DNA from: Zonotrichia leucophrys gambelii
Taxonomy: Eukaryota; Chordata; Aves; Passeriformes; Passerellidae
NCBI RefSeq assembly: GCF_028769735.1
Contig: NC_088172.1
Location: 75,354,631-75,418,630, forward strand
Direction: 5' to 3'
Length of the DNA stretch: 64,000 nt
Shown here in pieces: positions 1-11,500 of this stretch; position 1 is the first letter of the stretch; every line of letters begins with the position of its first letter. Below the pieces are notes generated by a model. That model worked only from the letters and a program-made list of their open reading frames with translations. It had not been told where the DNA came from and made no database searches. The translations under genes were made by a program, and so were the position numbers.

Positions 1-3000
1 CACAGAGCTGGAAGTGAATTATTGTTGTGTGTCCACTGAGCTGCGGGTTCTGCCCAAGGACTCGCTATTACTCCCAACACAGAAAAGGCAGCTTGAGTTG
101 GCATTAGTCACAAAGTTATAAATCTGGGAGGAAGGAACTGGGTTTGTGGTGGATGTGAAACTTGGTGTGAACTCCCAGCTATGGCAGAAGGAGCTGATGC
201 AGCTCTTGGATAGAAGGACTTAGCTCCTGCAGGCATGGAAAAGAGGAACAAATAAAAGGTGACAGTAAGAGCTCTGTCTTCACCTTGCAAAGAAGATTAG
301 GGGTGATGAGTTAATTTTAAAAAACAAATCCAAGGACAGATCAGAATAGGAGACAAGACTGTTTTGGTGAATTAGATGTGGTCATATGGACAAAGCCTTA
401 TGAAATTTCCCTGACAGTACTTTCAGACTAAGGCAACTTTTGCATGGTGAGCAGCCACCAGAGAAAACATCTGATGAAGGGACCATCCAAGGTTTGATCC
501 CTTGAAATACTGGGGAAAGGAATGGGACTACATTCAGCCTGTCTTAATAAGGTAGAATAAACAGTTAGTGTTTATTCTGGTAGGGAGGTGGGAGAATATG
601 CCAGTTCAAAATCACCAGCATCCATTTGACTGGAACGTAGTGCATCAAGTTGGTCAACACCCCTGCCTCAGAGGATGGCCTGCCTGGTAGGTGAGCGGGG
701 GCGATGGATGGATGTAATAGGTCTTGGCTTAAGCCAGCCTGTGTCAGTGACCCAAGTGTAAGCCTTGTAAACACATGAGAAAGAAGTAGGAGACAGGAAG
801 CATGCCCCATGTGGATCCTCAACTACTGGCAAAGCTGTATTCAAAAGAGTTTCTATCTGATAAAGGGACCCTAGCTAGGCAGGCAGGGGAAGATAATGGT
901 ATTGCCAGAATTTGAGGATTGAGGATTAGTGCTCTTCTGGGGAGCAGGAAAACACAAGGAAAGCCTTGTGCCAGGCTGTGTAAGGAATGACAGCTCTAAG
1001 GTGCAGGAAGCAATTAGTGCTCTCCAAAGCCTTGTGCCAGGCTGCATTAGGAGTGACGCCTCTGAGGTGCAGGAAGCAATTAGTGCTCTCCTGGACAGAG
1101 ATGAGGTGTTGCTGAAGGGACAGGCTCAGATAGAGAGGCAACTCTTGGAGAAGGATGTGCGCAAACAAGAGACTATCCAGCAAAGCAATAGAAATTAAGG
1201 TCTTTAGAAATATGATGTGGGAGGAAGGATGAGAAGAACTGTGAGAAGGGCTGTGTAGCCTGAGTAAGAAAAGGTGGAGGAGGGAACTTCGTGGTCTTTA
1301 AGAATGCACAGCAATGTACATTTTTAGAAAACTGTAGTTGTGATGAAGATGGGGCAGGAAGTCACTTTACCTGTAATTAGGGAGTTCAGACTTGATGGTT
1401 CCCTGTAATATCAGTTGGAATAGTGAAGCAGGAATGGAGGCTGTATTGAAGGGCTTGTTGGGGAGTTGGGGTGTGTATTTTAATTTTTGAAGAAATTAGC
1501 TAAAAGTCTGTAGATCTGGATGACTTGTAACTGGCTGTACCTCAAGTAAAGAATCTTGAGAAGTGACTGTTAAGGCCCCTTCAAGGCTGCCAGTTGTAAG
1601 AAACATTTTACACCTGGAAAGGCAGCAATGAGTAGTCCTAAGAATGAGAGTCTATTGCCGTAGATGATGCTGGGGAGATTGATATTGCAATACACTGTCT
1701 AAATCCTGTGTTGGTGCTCGGAAAAGGCTGCTGAAAAATTGAAGAGAATGTAGAAAAGTTACAGTATTAGTCTGAGGTCTGAAGAGATAGATTTGTGGTG
1801 AGGAACATGAGGAGATGAATCTGTTTATCTAATCAAGGTGAGGCTTGGTTATCCTGCTTAAGCATAACATATTTTATGACTATGTATCATTAGCTTGGTA
1901 GAGTAGAAATGCTAGGCTATGAAGAGTGGCAGAAAAACCTGTGGTGAGATGCTGAGCCATGCAGCCAACTCTGCCTTCTCCTCTTGTACATGATCTTTGC
2001 CTGTTACTTTTTCAGTGCACCTCTGTTCTTTGTGTTTCTTCTTCTCATTGCCTGTTGCTCCTTAGTGTCTAAGGCCTTTTGTTGAGACTCCTCTACCTTA
2101 TGAGGAGATAGCTCCAGTGAAACCAAGAACTCTCCTGGCCCCAGCTTATATAGAGTGATGCCCTGACAAACTTACACCCATTCTGTGCATGTGCTTCTGG
2201 GATTGTTCCCTACCTCTCCTTGTTCCATCCTCTTGTCTGCCTCTGACTGATTGATAGCATCCCTTCTCCTGTGGTGCCCAGCTGCTTTGCCAAGCAGGTG
2301 CTTGGGAACAGCAGCACCTAACAACTCTCCAAACTCAGCGCCTTAGCTGGTGAAAATGATTAATGAAACCAAAGATGACCCTTGCCTCTGGCAGTGCTTT
2401 GTCACTTTGAGCTACTAGTTTATGTGGGGTCATTATGCCTGTTTTCAGTCCATAGGTGATGTTTCTTCCTTAGTCCAGTGAACAAACCTCAAAAGGGAGA
2501 CTGAGTGAAATACTGCAGCAGATGGCTCACTAAAATCTTGCTACATCCACAATTTCCCTTTCACCCACTAACACTGTAATGCTGTTAAAAATAAAAATGA
2601 TCCAGTGAGCTTGACAGGATGTATCCCTTGTAAATCCCTGCTGCATAGTGCTCCTGGAATCTCATGCTCTCTATCTTCATGTTTTATTACTGCCTGGGGT
2701 AGGAGGGGAATTTCAAAGCTAGTAGATAGCTCCTGACTATGGTTTCAAGTCAGGGAAGGCAAATGCTTTGATGTGCTTCAAGCAACAAGGGGGGAAAACC
2801 CCCAGCATTTCACTTTTTTTATTTTGTTTTCTTCAAAGCTTTGTTCTATTTGATGAGAGCAGAGCTCTGGTTTGTAGGGAATAATGCCAGTAAGCCTTTG
2901 TGTTTTCATCTGGGGAGTTGAGTGCTACAGGGTGGAACAGCTGAAGTTGCTCCAGGAGAGTCTTGTGGAGTAGGAGCCATAGCTGAGCTTTCCCCTGGTG

Positions 3001-6000
3001 GATATGGAGTGAGGGATGCATCTTTGCAAATCAAAGGTTTAAAACCATGGGATGGTGGCCGTATTTGAACATGGTCTGGGCCATGTCTCTGAGGTGCATT
3101 AGGGGTCTCCTCCAAAACACCTGCAGCTTCTGGCCTGCTTGATGTGTAGGACTGCCTGTTTTGACAATTGCTCTACCAATACATTATTTTAGCATAAAAT
3201 GCTCCTGCTTCTAAAGTCTGGGTTTATTGCACCACCTTAAAACACCGAGAAGCAGTTTTGCCAGTATAACTGCACCTCCATCAGCAGACTTATGCCTGTG
3301 GAGACATGTTGATTGCTTGGGTCTTTGCCTCTGTGTCTGACACAGCTGTGCTTGCAGATGTCTCTGGGGGTGGCTAGATGTGAAAGATCAAACAGAATCT
3401 TTAGATGGAGCTTGCAAATCTGGGCAAGAGAAGAGATGGGGTAATTTAAGTAGAGGAGGTGGGCAATTTTGTTGAGCCTCTTTTCAGAGTACATGGGAGT
3501 GAGTGGAAGTGTGTGTCTGGTAAACAGAGAACAAAGCAGGCTCGTTCTGTCATTCTTACCATGCTCCATCCAGCTCCTCCTTGGAGCAGGAATTGGATAG
3601 AGCAGCATTGGCTGTACCAAAAAGAGGGAAATGATGCTTTGAATTTTAGCTTTTATATTTTTCAGATCCTGTGCTGCTTTAGTGTGTAGCTCTGAGCTTT
3701 ATATTAAGTGTTGGTAAGCTCTCTTTACAAAGTAGCTAGACAAAACAATTCCTTTTCTAGCTTGGGACCAAGGACAACCTATACAAGTTTCAGGCCCAAG
3801 TGCATAAACAACAATGAACTGAAGAGAGACAACAAGAAAGATGGGTCTTCATAATCTGAAGCTGTAATTAGACAATTAACTCCAATATGCAAATGGACCA
3901 AAACTTATAAAAGTGTGACAACTCAGGACCAGTTGTCCATTTTGAGACCATTTTGGGCTCATCTTGGGTGTAGCCCTGGCCAGGCTCTTGTACTGCCCAA
4001 GGTGTATCCATTGAGGCCTTTTAATAAATACCTACTTTATTCTTTAACTCTGTCTGGCCTCTGTTCTAGGTCAGCCTTCTCAAGGCATCAGGAGAGGCTT
4101 TGCTATTTGAACAACAGCATGTATGTCCTGTCTTGTGTTGTTTGCACTGCATTTCTTGGAGCAAGAAAAGAAATTTTTAAACCTGTTTGGTGAAAGTAGG
4201 CTCCAGCCCTTCCAAGCAGTGGTACAGGTAGGGCTGCATGTTGTAGCTGAATAGGTGTGTGGGCTGGAACTCCCAGCCTAGTCCTGAAAAACTACTGCAG
4301 GGTGGTAAGCCTGTCTGGCCTGGGGCAGAGATGCCCACCTGCTCTTCCCTCTGTTTCCTTCTCTTCCCTCTGGTTGTCTCCATCCTGTCAGTCTTCCTTA
4401 TCATCCTCTAATTGCCTTGAAGCCCACTCTAGCATATCAGAGCATCCTTTGACTTGCAAGGAACATTTCTGATTGCAAAACCTGCCCTTTCTACCAACTC
4501 CTCCTTTCTGAGCAGGCTCTGGAGACTCCAAGAGCTCTGGGCCAACACCCTCTCCTCATATCCCAGCACCAGCACTTTGCTGCCTTGTTATTCCTGCTCT
4601 GCCTTCCCGTTTAGACAGGTGTACACTTTCATACCTTTTTAGCCTGCAGGAGTCTCATGGCAGGTGGATTTCAGGATAAGAGGGTTTGAGACTCAAATGT
4701 GACTGGAGAGCAGTGGTTTGGTGTTGGGATTTTTGTTTCTTGGGCTGTTTTGTTGGGGTTTTTTGTCTGCCTGTACTTCTTAAAGTATGTGTGTTAGAGA
4801 TGGCAGGACATGAACAGCTGTCCCATTGCTCGGTAAGTGAGTGGGCAAAAGAAGGCCCAGGAGGAAGACCTGCTAGTACATGTTGCTGCCTGCAGTGCTG
4901 GGGGAGGAACCTCCCATTGCTTCCCATACTGAGGTACCAAAGCAAATACCAGAGGGAATAGGCAAGATATGATTTCCCCTCTCCTGATCTGGTGGCTATA
5001 AGTGCCAGGTGAAAAGAAAAATGGACAGGCATATGTGCTGTCTCTGTTGACATCCCCCACAGGGCTGGGGACTGGCCTTTCCCTAACATAAACTTGAACC
5101 CTACCTCTCCAGGCAGGAGAGAACTAAAGGAGAAAATGTGACAGTGAAGACAGGTGGCAGATAGCAGGAGGAGACACTCAATAGCTGCATGAGGTGTAGA
5201 ATGAAGAGCCCATGGATGGGGAGTGGCAGCTGGGGGCACTGGGCAGGGCAGCCTCGCTGCAGCCAAAGGTGGATGCTGCCTGCAGACAGGAGAGGCTGTG
5301 CAGGGGCTGGTATGGGGTCCTGTGACTCAGGCTAGAGATGGATGGGGAATGTTTTATTTCCTCTTTCTCAGTTTTTGTGTTAAACTTGCAGCCTGGTGCC
5401 TGATGCTCCCTGGAGGGCAGAGAGATACCTGGTCCTGGAGAGCCTAAGCACTGACCTGGGATGGAAAATTAAACCAGCAGTGCAAAACTTCACAAGGTGC
5501 ACTGCTGCCCACCTGGGCATCTCGCTGTCTGCTTGGAGCTGACCAAGCTGGCAGGGGCAGTGTGAAGCTTTTCTCTTGCAGTTACTCTTGTCAAGCAGCT
5601 GGGAAACCATCCAAAAACATCTTTGGTTTTAATCCTGTGGCTAATTCCAAGACAGGTGTTGCTCATCCAGAATAAGGGTAAATTCACAAGCCAGAGTGGA
5701 ATAGGGTACAGCAGGGCAGTGACAGCTCCCTGCTGCTTTCCTGGACCTTAGCAATGGGAGCAGAGGTCCATCGCTGCAAGATGTACCTTTCACTTCTAGT
5801 AACTCAACAGGGATTTCAGCTGACTGTAGGGGAGAGTGCAGGCAGCAAAAAGTACTTGTGTGCTGCTGGTATGTATCACCTGGAAAGTGGATTGACTCTC
5901 CAGGGGCTGGAAATAGGCTGTGTTATCTCCCTGGGAGGAGCTGTATGTGATTCTGCTGAACAGAGGCACGGGGCATATCAGCAGCACACCTGTGGTCATG

Positions 6001-8094
6001 CAGCTGTTCAGGGTGGGATGCAGAGCGCAGGCAGGTTCTCCTGTGCTGTGGATCCATGCTGCCTCACTGCTTCTCTCCAAAGCAGTGTTGGCTCCTCACC
6101 CTGTCTCAGAGTGGAGGGGATGCCAGAGGCAGGCTGGATGCATGGTTGGTAGCAGCAGGGAGTGAGTCACTGCTGGGGCGGGTGAGTCTGTGCTGGGAGG
6201 AGCAGGTGGGCAGGGGTGAGGATGGCCAGGAGCTGCTACATGGATGTGTGGGAAGCTGGCATAGAGTGGGCACTCAGCAGTGGGTACAGGGGTGAATCAG
6301 GAGGATGAAGGGAGCAAAGGATCATCCTAGGCATGGGCAAGGTTACTGGTGCCTTCCCCTCTGGTGGTGCATGGAGTGCAGAAGCCTGCATCTCTCTTGA
6401 TCCGTGCTGAAGGGATGGTACACAAGGGTAAGCTGAGTTGGATGGCGTATAGCCAAAACTTGTTACACAGTTGTCCAGCAGTTCCTGGACCCTATGTGTC
6501 ACAATGTCCCGTGCTCCAGTCATGCCTCTGGACTCCAGGCCTTGGCTGAACGTGCACTAGAAGTCAGCTGAGGCTTTCTGGTAAAGCCCCTGACACCAGC
6601 CCTCCCTTGCCTGTTAGGAAAGGTTCAAAACTCAGAAATTGATCCAGCCCCTTAATGTAAATTTGCATTCCAGTCAGCCCATTTGGGACTGGTAAGTGCA
6701 GTGGCATAGAAGACAAATGTGGGGAAGGGAGCCAGGAGGCCCATTATGAGTTTGGTAGGGTGGAAGAGATGTTGGCTATTTGAGGGCAGGAAAGCAATAA
6801 CTTTCTCCAAGATGGAGAGGAAAATGTGAGGTTCTGAAGATTAGCCTGGCATCATGAGATGGCTGGATGCAGCCAGGAGGGAAAAATGGAAAATGCGGTG
6901 GTGGCTCTAGAAAGAGTCAGGGTCTGGCACAGATTGTTTTGCCTGGAGGGGCTTCAAGAATCTGATCTGCCACCATATGGGTGTGCAGTTCAATAACATT
7001 ATTTGGGATCTGTTTCCAGCCATCTAGGATGGGACATAGCTTGGCACTGGAGAAAGTCTACCAGATTCTAGGAACCCTAGAAGGCACTCATTTCTTTCTG
7101 AGCCTTCTCTTGCTCAGGAGCATCTTCTTGGACAGCATTCCAGGTGTGAGATGGTGCCTTGGGGAGCTGGGGTTGTAATCCCTTTCCTTCCCCTACCCTG
7201 CTGTGGGACCCATGGCAAACCTTGTCATGCTCATCTCTGCCCACAGCTGGAGGCTGGTGTCACTGGTGCCTCAGCAGGCAGATGTCCTTGCAGATCTTCC
7301 CAGGGGCACTGAGCAAATGGAATTAGCAGAGTGACCATCCAGAGCAGGCTGGGCAAGGATGAGCAGTGGGGGCTGCTTCCCTACCCACTGGCTGGAGGGG
7401 TTGTGGTTCCCCTGGAGATGGGCACTGCCCTAAGAGGTCCTGTCAAAGCACTGTAGGAACCAGCAGTGCTTTATTGAGCTGCTGCAAGAAGGTCCCAGGA
7501 ACTGTCAGAAGGTTTTCAGAGCCTTCATTTTAAATTGGTGCTTCAACACCTGCTGGCTCTTAGTGCTTCCCAAGCCTGGAGCAGGCTGCAAGGGGATGCT
7601 GGCACACTCCTTTGTGCTGAATCTGATCTCACACTTTCACAGGAAAGTGTTCCCAGAGCTTAGGAGTCTGATGTGAAAGAATAAGTGTGCCCTTGGGAAG
7701 TGCAGGTGATCAGCTGATTCTGCAGCACCCATCCCTAAGTAACCCTCCCACGATCCCTTCATCTTCCCATGACAGAAGAAAGTTCCCTTGCTCATGCTTC
7801 CTTGACTCATCTCATCCTCCACTTCCAACAGGAGTGTGTTTGGTGTTAGTAAACATCATGTTATAAATAGGCAACTGATGCTATATTGGGAGGAGTTTTC
7901 TGTGGTGAGCACAGGCTTAGTGAGACCTGGGCCTGGAAGCTGTGGGTGCAGCTCAGCCATGCAGGGGCATTAGTGACCCCTCCTCAAGGGGCAGCTGTGG
8001 ATGTGGCTGAGGGGATCCTTCCTGAGCTCCAACTTTACCTGGCCCAGAGATGCTATCCAGAGCCTCCCACCCCTACCAGCCCTCCTCGGCTTCT
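1..8094. other. gene-free stretch, upstream flank or first intron of TMEM63B
   Basis: No open frame here resembles a known protein, and I see no chain of exons with compatible splice sites. Base composition is moderately AT-rich with few CpG. The one structured patch is a short tandem duplication near 960-1090, listed separately. The TMEM63B start exon begins with a 3' splice acceptor at 24984, so at least one noncoding first exon lies upstream. This stretch is therefore likely intron 1 or 5' flank. MRPL14, the expected upstream neighbour from human synteny, is not recognisable. Confidence 0.5.
960..1090 (+). repeat. two-copy 66-bp tandem duplication inside a small open frame
   Basis: Two imperfect copies of a unit of about 66 bases lie at about 960-1025 and 1026-1090, both containing AAGCCTTGTGCCAGGCTG-like sequence and the block AGGAAGCAATTAGTGCTCTC. 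A third partial copy of the last block (ATTAGTGCTCT) lies near 925. The period is divisible by three, so the surrounding open frame 929-1198 (89 codons, + strand) is preserved and repeats VQEAISAL. The tail of the frame is charged and helix-like. I do not recognise a family. It may be a decayed gene fragment or chance. Confidence 0.5.
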
Positions 8095-8578
8095 CACTAC
8101 AAGGATGTTGAGCTGCTGGAGCATGTCCAGAGAAGGGCAGTGGAACTGGTGAAGAATCCAGATCACAAATCTAATGAAGAGTGGCTGAGGGAGCTGGGAA
8201 TGTTTAACCTGCAGAAAAGGAGGCTAATGGGGAACACATGTACCTGCCTGAAAGGAGGTTGTAGGCAGATGGGGGACAGTGTCTTCTCCCTTCTAACAAG
8301 TGGACATGGATAGGACTTGGGACGTATCTTTAAGTTGCACTAGAGGAAGTTTAAATTAGATTTTAGGAAGAATTTCTTCACTGAAAGAGTGGTCAGGCAT
8401 TGGAACAAGAAGTCCTGAGATATGGTGGAATCTCCATCTCTGGAAGAATTCAAAACCCACATGGATGTGCCACCTGGATACATGGTTTAATGGTGGATGC
8501 AGCAATGCTGGGTTAACAGTTGGACTGGATGATCTTAGAGGTCTTTCCTAACATGAATGATTCTGTGAATCTGTGATA
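8095..8578 (+). mobile_element. CR1 LINE fragment, 3' end
   Basis: This is a truncated 3' end of a chicken repeat 1 (CR1) non-LTR retrotransposon in + orientation. It shows the familiar order of CR1 3' blocks: a segment reading roughly LEHVQRRAVELVKNPDHKS (end of the reverse transcriptase ORF), a stretch with CTGAAAGGAGGTTGTAG, the block TTAGGAAGAATTTCTTCACT, a block TTGGACTGGATGATCTTAGA, and a terminal short repeat with GATTCTGTGAATCTGTGATA. CR1 copies are normally 5'-truncated and lack target-site duplications, as here. Stops and indels make it non-functional. Confidence 0.9.
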
Positions 8579-11500
8579 TGTAGATTGATATTGGGTAGGT
8601 AGGATTGAAAGCAGGTAGGATTCAGGAGAAGGAATGAGATGCAAGTGGCTATGTTGGGCTAAACTTAGCCCAGAGGGTCTGCCTATGTTCCATGTAGGGA
8701 CTAAAGTAACTGCTGGCTGGCAGCAGTGGAGTAAAACTGGGAGCTTGGTAGCTGTCAGCTTCCTTCTGTTGAGGGATGGTCCCTGGCTCAGCAGAGGGTG
8801 TACAGGCAGCATCTGGGTGACTCTGAGATGAGCAGGTAACTACCCTGGGATGCTTTGCAGTGTCCACTGGGTTGCCAAGTAGAAGGCACCAAGCAGGGGA
8901 TGTCTCTTTGTTTGCTGAGGAGTCACACATACACATCCCTGTGCCACTGGGAGAGCAAGTGTTGACCCTAAAACAGCCCTGCTGGGGCTGTGGATTCCTG
9001 ATGAGCTGCAGTAAATGAGGCACACGCCCAGTGTGAGTGCATGAGGTGGAGCCCAGCAGAGATGCATGTGGCAAAGTTGACTGCAGAGCTCCCAGTATTG
9101 GCTCTGACAGGACATGTCCCCAGCAGCCAGGGCTGGCACCACAGCCTCAGCAGAGACCCGATTTCCGTATGTGGGGATTCTTGAAGGCTTTGGCTGGGAT
9201 GCCGGTCAAGTGGCATAAGCGGAGGGCAGGGTGCCAGGTGTGAAATTCCAGCCTCCTCACTTCCAGAGCTGTGGCAGGATTCCTGTGGCATGTCTTGGGC
9301 ATGAGCAGGTGGGCAGGGCAGCAGCAGTAGCGGGGCTAGCCACCCAGGACAGGAGGCTGCAGGAGTTGCTGTTCGGCTGCACCCTCGTGCTTTCCTGTTT
9401 CAGGCCTGGAGGACTAAGCGTGGATGTCAGGTTTGCTCTGGGGGCAGCTGGGCACTGTCCTGGCCTGGGATGTAGGTTTCCAGTGCTAGCAGTGTAGGGA
9501 GGAGAGGTGATGTACCCTCCTCAGGAGGCTGTGGTTCAAGGAGGAGCTGTAAGTTGGCATGCCTGGATGGATGTTAGGGGACAGCTGACTTTGCAGCTTC
9601 CCCCGTGCTAAATATGAGGGGGGCTGGGAGAAAGGAGCAGCAGGCTTCCCTGGGAGCTCTAGGGAGGGTATGGTGGTGGATTGCAAAGTGCAAACTGAAT
9701 CTGGAAGCTCTCCAGTTTGGGGGGAGGAGGAGGCTTTGCTTGGTCTGCTGCTCAGGTAAGCAGTGTTGTCTGGCCTTACTCTGCATTGTCCAGGTTGTGT
9801 TTTAAGCCCTGTAAACCTAATGCTGCCTAGGGCTTTCCTGGGCTTCCTCCTCAGAGCTGGCCTGGGGTGTGTTGGAAGAGGCATCCCAGAACAGCCTGAT
9901 TGGCATGCAAAATGCAGCAGTGTGGCTACACTTTATCCATTGATAAAAAGCAAAATGTGCTGTGAGAAGCTTCTGCCTCATCTGTAGTGTGTAGTACATG
10001 TCCTTCCCTGCCATAATCTCAAAAACAAATGTTAAGAAGCCTCTATTATGCATTAATGGAGTTTATCTCTGCCCTTGGTATCTGTAGGTTGCCTGCCCCA
10101 ATATGAGTGCAGGAAATTCTAGATCCTGCAGCTGCTTGGGATTACTCTGAGGGAGCTTGAGTGCTTCAGTGCAGGAGACCTTTTCAAAATGCCCTGTAAG
10201 ATCAGAGAAGGTAACAAAGGTTGTGTTCTGTGTGTGCATTTGCCAAGAGCTGATTGGCAAGCTGATTGATGTTGATGATCCACAGCAAGTCTGGTAACAA
10301 GGTTCAGGTGTTTCCCACTATGTAAAAATGGCACAACTAGGATGTCTTAATGTTTGTTGGTATAAATGGGAAAACTGGACTTCTCCTTGTAGCGATTGAC
10401 ACTTATGAAAATACTGTGTTTATTTAATTTTTTTTTAATTAAAAGATAAAAATCAGCCTTATCTTGCCCTCCCTCTGTGGACAGTTTGGGCACCATGGGA
10501 GGCAGCTGTGCCGGAAGGAAACAGGAAGTGAGAGGACAAGCTAGAATGACAGGGTACTGGGATAAGTGTTTATTTGGCCACGATGTGACTGAAAAAGAAC
10601 CCTTTGGCCTGTCAGGCTAAGAATGGAAAGGAGTTGTGTTGCAGAGCAAGGAGGCTGCAGTACCACTGTCCTCTGGCTCTGGCCCTGTCTATGCTTGGGT
10701 TGCTTGGGCACAATACGTGTAGAAAGATGCTGACCACACAGAGAGACATCAGCTGTGGAAACAGTCACACTGGAAAGGTGTGCTTGGAAAAATGGCAGGT
10801 GTACTGTCATTTTTCCAAGCACAAGGCTTTAGCTTGAGGAAAGTGGAGGCAGGTAAGAGATGTCTTCTGTCAGCAAGAGATCTTCAATCCCCTTGGTGAG
10901 AAGAGAGTATTTTTGAAGAAATAGTGAGAAGCAGAAGTAATGAAATTTAGAAGCAGAATCCTGAGAAATGGCATGCTTTTCAACCTTGCCAAAACCATTT
11001 CCCCAGGAAGAGAAGAAAGCTTTCTGGTCTAGGATCATTTATTTAGCTGGTTGCTATGAAATGTATTGCAAGAACATATTTGTCATCATTAAAGAAAAAT
11101 TCTACTTGAACTTCTTGGTCTTTGCTGCCTCTACCCTGAGGCACCCAACTGGGGCTAGGTTGGTAACTGCTGCACATAGCCAGAGGCCAGAGAATGGTCT
11201 TGGAAAATATCTGGTGCTTGAAGCAGAGCACAGTACTCAAGTCTGTCCCTTTTTGGGTAAACACTTTAATTGAGCCATGTACTTCTGATGACTTCAGTAA
11301 AAGTGTTTCAAGATAAGTATGTGCTTGGGAGCTTTCTTCATTTCTTTTGCATGAAGATCGTTGAAGAGAAATATCTTAATGACCATTATCCTGTACAGTT
11401 GCCAAAGATTTGCATTAGGAGAAATACTAAGCAGTAATCTCATCTGGGTTATTAATTAGTAATTTATCTCAGAATGCCATAGTCTACTAATCAGGGGATT

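Noticed and set aside
4655..5266. 203-codon minus-strand open frame
   Set aside because: No recognisable domain and no partner exons; includes simple runs and looks random.
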